From: Actinoallomurus iriomotensis
GTDB taxonomy: Bacteria; Actinomycetota; Actinomycetes; Streptosporangiales; Streptosporangiaceae
Assembly: GCF_030269445.1 (NCBI RefSeq)
Contig: NZ_BSTJ01000002.1
Location: 248,001 to 312,000 of the forward strand
Reading direction: 5' to 3'
DNA: 64,000 nucleotides
Below the pieces are notes generated by a model. It made no database searches, had not been told where the DNA came from, and saw only the letters and a program-made list of their open reading frames with translations. How positions within the stretch are numbered: the first letter of the stretch is position 1; each line of letters begins with the position of its first letter. The translations under genes and the position numbers were made by a program. Below are positions 61,301-64,000 of this stretch, piece by piece.

Positions 61301-64000
61301 GCTCGCGCGGCGGGTCGGCCGTGAGCTGCTCGTGGCGCACCGCGTCCGTGCGGAGGTTCCACTCGGCGGCGGTGGACGCCTGGTCCTTGATCGCCTGGCG
61401 GGTCTCCCGCGCCGCCGCGAAGCCGGCGCGGTCGGCCTGCTCGATCACATGCGGGCCGGTACGCATGAGCCGCGCCCACCGGAGCCGGTCGAACTCCTCG
61501 TCGTCGGCGCGGTAGGACTTGAGCCGCCGGGCGATCTCTCGCTCACGTGCCTCGTGCTCGGCCCGGTCGGCGGCGCCGCCTGGGGCGATGGCGGACCTCT
61601 CCGCCTCGTCCATCAGCCTCCGGTACCGCGCGACGGCGGCCTGCTTCGCCTCTTCCGGCGCATGGTCGATGTTGTGCGGCGGGGATACCCGGCGGCGAGC
61701 CTCGGCGATCGCGTCCTGGCGCGCCGCGCGACCCGCCGCCTCGACACGGCTCAGGGCCGCGCGGATGCCCCTCCTGGAGTCGGGCGGGCCGCCGACGGCA
61801 TCACCCAGCCGGTCGCGCAGCGCGTGGTACGCGCCGGCGCGGGCCGCGTCCACGGCCGCATGGCCGGGCAACGGTGTCCCGGTCGCGTCGGACGCCGTCC
61901 GTACGCGGTCGACGTGAGCCGCCTCGTTCAACGGGCCCGGCTCCAACGTCGCCTTCCGGTGCTCGGCGACGATGCGCTCCAGCGTGTCGAGTTCGTCGGC
62001 GGCGCCCGGCTCGTTCCGCAGGGCACGCTGGATCAGGTCCCCGAGGCCGTCGTCCTGCCCGCGGAGCCGGGCGCCGAGGTACTCGGTGACCCCCAGCGCG
62101 TGGGCCAGCGTGCTGTACACCTCGATCTGCGGATGGCGTACCGCGTCGCGGCCGGCCTGTTCCACGAGGTCGTGTTCGTCGCTCGTGAGCGGGCGGGTGA
62201 ACGCTCCGCCGCCCTGGCCGCCGTCCTGGCCGAGGCCGTGGATCTCCTCCGGCCGAGGCACCGTCGACGCCGGGCCGTCGCCGTGCGTGCGCTGCGTCGC
62301 GACGAAGTGGTCACCACCCACGCGGACGAACAGGAACGGGTTGCCGTCCGGATGCCCCTTGCGATGCGGCCCGAGGATCTGGCCGGAGATGTGCGGTCTG
62401 CCGTCACCGCCGACCACGCCGAGGTCGAGCTTGAAGACGTCGGCGGCCACGTGCGGGAGGATCTCGGCGAGCTGCGACGTCCAGGCGGCGGGGTCCATCA
62501 CGCCGGCCAGCAGGCGGTCCACCCGCTGCCCCTCGGCAAGGAACCGGGCGTACCGCGGCTCCGGCCCGCCGAGGTCCTCCCGCAGCCCGTCGTGCAGGCT
62601 CTGGCGGATCATGTCGGGGGTCGGGCGCCTGCCGTAGAAGCCGGCGAGCTGGGGGGTCGTCATGGCGAGCAGCGAGGTGTAAAAGGAGTCCGCGGAGTCG
62701 GTGGCGTGCTCGCGCAGCGGGGCGTAGCCGTACTTCTCCAGGCCCTTGCGCTGCGCCGCGCTGACGCCGTGCGCGAGACCGACGTCCTCGGCCGGTGCCG
62801 GGCCGACCGGGCTCTCCTTCGCGTTCAGCCGGGCGTACGCCTCCTTCAGCGAGGTCGTGCCAAGAGCGTGCGCCTTGCCGTCGCGGAAGACGACCCAGTC
62901 GCCCTTGGGGATGACGACCTGGCGGCCGTTCCCGTCCACCCCGAACACCCCGGAGATCACGTCGCCGCCGGTGGTGACGATCGCCTCGTGCGTGGGCCCC
63001 AGGGTCTCCTGACCCGTCCGCAGGTGCGCGTCCAGGGCGAGCGCGACGCCGTCGTCGCCAGGCCGGGCGGCGTAGCAGGTGACGAAGGTGAGCTTGCTCT
63101 CGGTGCCCACGTGCGCGAGCGCCTCGGCCGCGCCGGCGAGACGCCCGCCGATCTCCACCTTGCCGGGCGCGCCGTGCCCGACGACGAGGTGCCATCCGTC
63201 GGCGCCGGGGACCGCGCGGGCGGCGGTCTCGTGCGTCCGCGTGCTGTGCGCCCGGGGGAACCAGGTGCCGGAGGACAGGTCGACGCGCGTCGAGTGGAAC
63301 GGTGTCTCGTGGTCACCCGGCGAGGCCGGGGACGCGGCCGGGGTGGGTACGGGCGGGCCGTCGTGGTGGGTACGGACCGGTGTGGCGGCGCCCGTGCCGG
63401 GGTCCGCGTGCGTAGTGCCCGCGTGCGTAGTGTCCTGTGCGGAGGTCGGCCACGGGTGCGTCTCGGCGGTCGCCGGAGGCTCGCCGGACTGTGTGCGTAC
63501 CGGCTCGGGCGCGGCCAGGTCGTCGCGCGAGGCCGGCCCCTCTCGTGAGACCGGGCCGCCGCCGGTGAAGGGACCGTCGTACGCGGCGGAGCCGTCGTCG
63601 GAGGAGAGCGAGATTCGCGAGCCGTCGTATGAGGCGGTGTCGTCGATCGAGGCGGTGTCGCCGCTCTCGGTGCGTACGCGCGACGGGCCGAGGAGCGGTT
63701 CCTTCTCCTCATCGCGGTGCGCCCGCGGCGAACCGTCCGGGAGCGCGCCGTCGGAGGACGTCTTCGGACCGGCGACATGCGGGCCCAGGCGCGGGACGGG
63801 GAACGGCGCGGGGTGCCCGGCCAGGTTCGAGGCCAGCGACATCAGGGTCAGCGGGTGCAGGGGACCGAAGTACTTGCTGTCACCCTCGTGGATGGGCGCG
63901 TGCTGCCAGTTCGACACCCATGCCGCGTACTTCGCCGAGATGGGCGAGGCCACGTGGTGCCCGATCCGGCCCAGCAGGCCCATCGCGACACCCGCACCGA
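55314..64000 (-). CDS. Giant multidomain protein with bookending His/Cys peptidase-like modules (5' end outside window)
   Basis: The frame is open from the right edge to TGA at 55314, at least 2,894 codons; the Met at 63983 is probably internal because five codons before it are open. Residues are counted from that Met. After a Ser/Thr/Pro linker (~35-250), WHLVVGHG (His270) and LTFVTCYA (Cys303) resemble a caspase/gingipain-type dyad. ATDSADSFYTSL (Ser433) to DHFVATQ (His559) looks like an OTU-type fold with the Cys replaced by Ser. A helical region follows (~600-950), then about six Ser/Gly/beta-rich modules at ~290-residue spacing (near 1030, 1315, 1615, 1905, 2260, 2540). The C-terminal module repeats the first domain (VIHVHGD, His2701) but has Asn2743 at the Cys position. 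It may belong to the giant actinobacterial proteins sometimes named for a lonely-Cys domain; this is inference. Confidence 0.7.
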   Translation of the reverse strand, partial: GAGVAMGLLGRIGHHVASPISAKYAAWVSNWQHAPIHEGDSKYFGPLHPLTLMSLASNLAGHPAPFPVPRLGPHVAGPKTSSDGALPDGSPRAHRDEEKEPLLGPSRVRTESGDTASIDDTASYDGSRISLSSDDGSAAYDGPFTGGGPVSREGPASRDDLAAPEPVRTQSGEPPATAETHPWPTSAQDTTHAGTTHADPGTGAATPVRTHHDGPPVPTPAASPASPGDHETPFHSTRVDLSSGTWFPRAHSTRTHETAARAVPGADGWHLVVGHGAPGKVEIGGRLAGAAEALAHVGTESKLTFVTCYAARPGDDGVALALDAHLRTGQETLGPTHEAIVTTGGDVISGVFGVDGNGRQVVIPKGDWVVFRDGKAHALGTTSLKEAYARLNAKESPVGPAPAEDVGLAHGVSAAQRKGLEKYGYAPLREHATDSADSFYTSLLAMTTPQLAGFYGRRPTPDMIRQSLHDGLREDLGGPEPRYARFLAEGQRVDRLLAGVMDPAAWTSQLAEILPHVAADVFKLDLGVVGGDGRPHISGQILGPHRKGHPDGNPFLFVRVGGDHFVATQRTHGDGPASTVPRPEEIHGLGQDGGQGGGAFTRPLTSDEHDLVEQAGRDAVRHPQIEVYSTLAHALGVTEYLGARLRGQDDGLGDLIQRALRNEPGAADELDTLERIVAEHRKATLEPGPLNEAAHVDRVRTASDATGTPLPGHAAVDAARAGAYHALRDRLGDAVGGPPDSRRGIRAALSRVEAAGRAARQDAIAEARRRVSPPHNIDHAPEEAKQAAVARYRRLMDEAERSAIAPGGAADRAEHEAREREIARRLKSYRADDEEFDRLRWARLMRTGPHVIEQADRAGFAAARETRQAIKDQASTAAEWNLRTDAVRHEQLTADPPRELPPGFGEVGAGGERHYPLGHRGRVMRLGDAWFGDDAAISRLVGGGLPQGTGQALHDAVKAAVEERLRSLGNRVVAQHMLEGGLRLRVTVDGQRYEVKAVLDLGDFGQAHYLPAVESQRNPTGPASQSVLPGQRHHGAVESDHENIAGHRVGGANTRSANLTWNLTTPFGMPPNKVMSATVEVSVGGESSTSWAQGSDAVAATKRLFELSGDESHFEFPGARLTVELKNLDQQGALRPVHVPVPARLGFPKDLTPRQPPGGGPVRPVHPAQPGADGWYHGVQPARLDHGGDAIRDTVKRVDRVLSKITHLPQSISGLGGLREEVIRRLPNHSVDVGSELYEGIQHWISETNLLRNYGDLTTIGTLSPAYRTGDGDASAHLTVTSTMLGAKRIGPGPVPMKEEAQRWINTGGTSENSGAIGITPVKANFGYTIGDPTAPFGFNHSLGFGFSVGARLSTTRTSNANIGAGEVRGLVYDGPSVLYQLTTRMSVEVTSDMKGFANGRGPLAARDVTTFVRVPIHEAKRFEALVEREMAGPKGSDAWQRANALVPADQDPRPDDQKARNDLEAAEASPRHPPESMASGQGIGFSAVGRLGGAEAVLPQIEAVLKKVEHARDWVPDWSPMELKFLRRLLLPKFGKEALVNGGSGLFQRGIKDRLYRPVDNGTEVITIEVKVDRDPLPAASGRLSHTKLELMPAGFAGASGGDSLSSSVSGTANAGVTVGVGDRTGDELRQVSLSAEGGVSSGRSASTSVGASGFQIQAMLYNGPARTFDYVVRYSVTVSIRHIPSPVPGDLPKVLFRHLKNIRRASDHEPEDIYPANVPGAQASMVARLSGAKDDEYTVRFVVPEGLSPTDPAANPDAGRLTRPYDYTVPPPTPGNHAGGGKATVRLPDLPQPIQRNHKPLNGDDIVMETIGSHHVETEVERLLREVGIDPDKAGDITWTTTGTEMLTGANVRGPSPVTATLIKQGIIKDAHTVVRIEGYPIGSRPTPQGLKTLKMDVAEGGSNVSGSHGSSKDSSYKVNVGFGVLSGTSGGTQQNFPGISRGGDIPGVPRSSEARTTALSPTSGRLIQIQDNFTEHVADLAYVITVVNQKTNMFESDTPKVAASIIQITDGIHYLRSTTPQVDPHAPHIRSAANPAPGGKPTVIRARQPHGTTVPGAPRWRRSDKIVPRFPATQADAQKITRGEQGRTLPVDGLLHHAAASERLLVPSGDNLRHAGITGDGNPVLDGVQRVLQKNAPKSLEDYWQVFGADEAQQPLPAKLSSLLNVGSAEALIDTMLGPGLILHTSRSSVLHNERVWLLLRAHRDPNGKGYYFVESKPNANVARYHFRQNRGETGQGRPRGVEWSSSTKTNEAPSNAGRADSAAVTPGGSVSRSTNTGRSTAQIDASRNTLFVGGGADRYAGELRLDISLVRTPNPSRTLNTVLFTLPDKVSMLTHGRLDMTKVDGHESIMLTERVLIPPSLLKPDIQPYDPAGGHVAVTEVPYNSTVADLGGQALPITKQQLLDRSVFTLGFDHDKLQVLSDEVLKRLGKSPDNPAYDAATGRMASHGTRARDALYTLLSHPMLTNELELMLGEHGLVSPPLVREGGPFTDTHAKVTIKAELFDPRVANYFDGSLESNTYHFTESNESRSHGDGWGVNSSSGLTGVSGSTDKQPPGSHATQKPSGTVNVGGKQTTSRSSTVVHKQMPRTVSRGRTESWLRVKTDVLLKITIEARNQRGPLDFPGGTSEMAFHVRNGVELAFGSELALKTFDVPELHAHGIPTPSGVFVPARNFPGVPDDGMRRLQAALSFPAVGGATVIHVHGDPARPGNFVVGSRSLTPQEFDRQVLSRHDLGPGRYLVIVGNDISNPIGDGPSAAQIIGAAHPGLQIIGADGPVLTTYGGAVLTGKFTHDGLQPRAISWQGEWVLIPADGGPPVPLGPDLIGALQALGPGMTITPPRDVLPPPGPSYWSGSPGPGQGSGGGAPLPGGTSITLPYLSWGGYRGGPSGRA

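Noticed and set aside
59466-63548. 1,360-codon open frame on the + strand
   Set aside because: It is antisense to the giant gene, low-complexity in Arg/Gly/Val/Asp, and has no domain. High-GC third positions keep this frame open.

Overview
The window is high-GC DNA from an actinobacterium. The support is abundant GTG starts, GGAGG ribosome sites, many 4-nt ATGA/GTGA gene overlaps, an AfsR/SARP-type regulator, lipobox lipoproteins, and MSERSER-type leader repeats. A Streptosporangiales-like lineage is my guess; no rRNA or marker gene is present to test it. I see no tRNA, rRNA or CRISPR array.

Layout. (1) 1-14410: a carbohydrate catabolic locus. It has a LacI regulator fragment at the left edge, a decayed IS200/IS605-group tnpB element, and minus-strand genes for a Gfo/Idh oxidoreductase, a fuconolactonase-like amidohydrolase, a VOC protein, a sugar ABC transporter, a thiamine-diphosphate E1 alpha/beta pair, a fumarase/aspartase-superfamily lyase and an SDR. 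A divergent secreted GH95-like glycosidase completes it. Three copies of a 14-bp LacI-type operator (GTCAATCGATTGAC and variants) tie the units together. (2) 14291-18683: a PQQ-propeller-like lipoprotein gene lying between two copies of a 120-bp repeat made from the glycosidase 3' end, then a MazG-like protein, small lipoproteins and an EF-hand protein. (3) 18826-28260: a 3-hydroxyanthranilate/kynurenine meta-cleavage cluster: ACMS decarboxylase, 3-hydroxyanthranilate dioxygenase, RidA-type deaminase, decarboxylase, hydratase, semialdehyde dehydrogenase, metallo-beta-lactamase-fold hydrolase, MHS permease, LysR regulator and kynurenine-formamidase-like hydrolase. A tandemly duplicated leader creates a 46-codon ORF inside it. 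(4) 28456-33331: an SSS symporter, sugar/nucleoside-type kinase and TIM-barrel epimerase unit divergent from a ROK regulator. (5) 33332-36828: small secreted proteins, an aldo/keto reductase, and an EamA exporter divergent from an Lrp/AsnC regulator. (6) 37105-46364: a LacI-controlled ribose/deoxyribose operon (deoC, two ALDH-family genes, rbsK, rbsD, rbsA, rbsC, rbsB). (7) 46449-52428: an SGNH-hydrolase remnant, a hypothetical gene, then LytTR regulator, small membrane protein, SSS symporter and LytS-type kinase. (8) 52499-64000: a SARP/AfsR-type regulator convergent with one giant gene (at least 2,894 codons, open at the right edge). Its product has a His/Cys peptidase-like module near the visible N-terminal side, a degenerate paralogue of that module at the C-terminus, and about six ~290-residue Ser/Gly/beta-rich modules between them.

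Most of the window is conventional substrate uptake plus degradation under a local regulator. The parts least explained by known systems are the giant bookended protein, the E1-alpha/beta plus lyase combination in the sugar locus, and the recent rearrangements (IS junction supplying a stop codon, 120-bp repeat, SERSER leader duplication).
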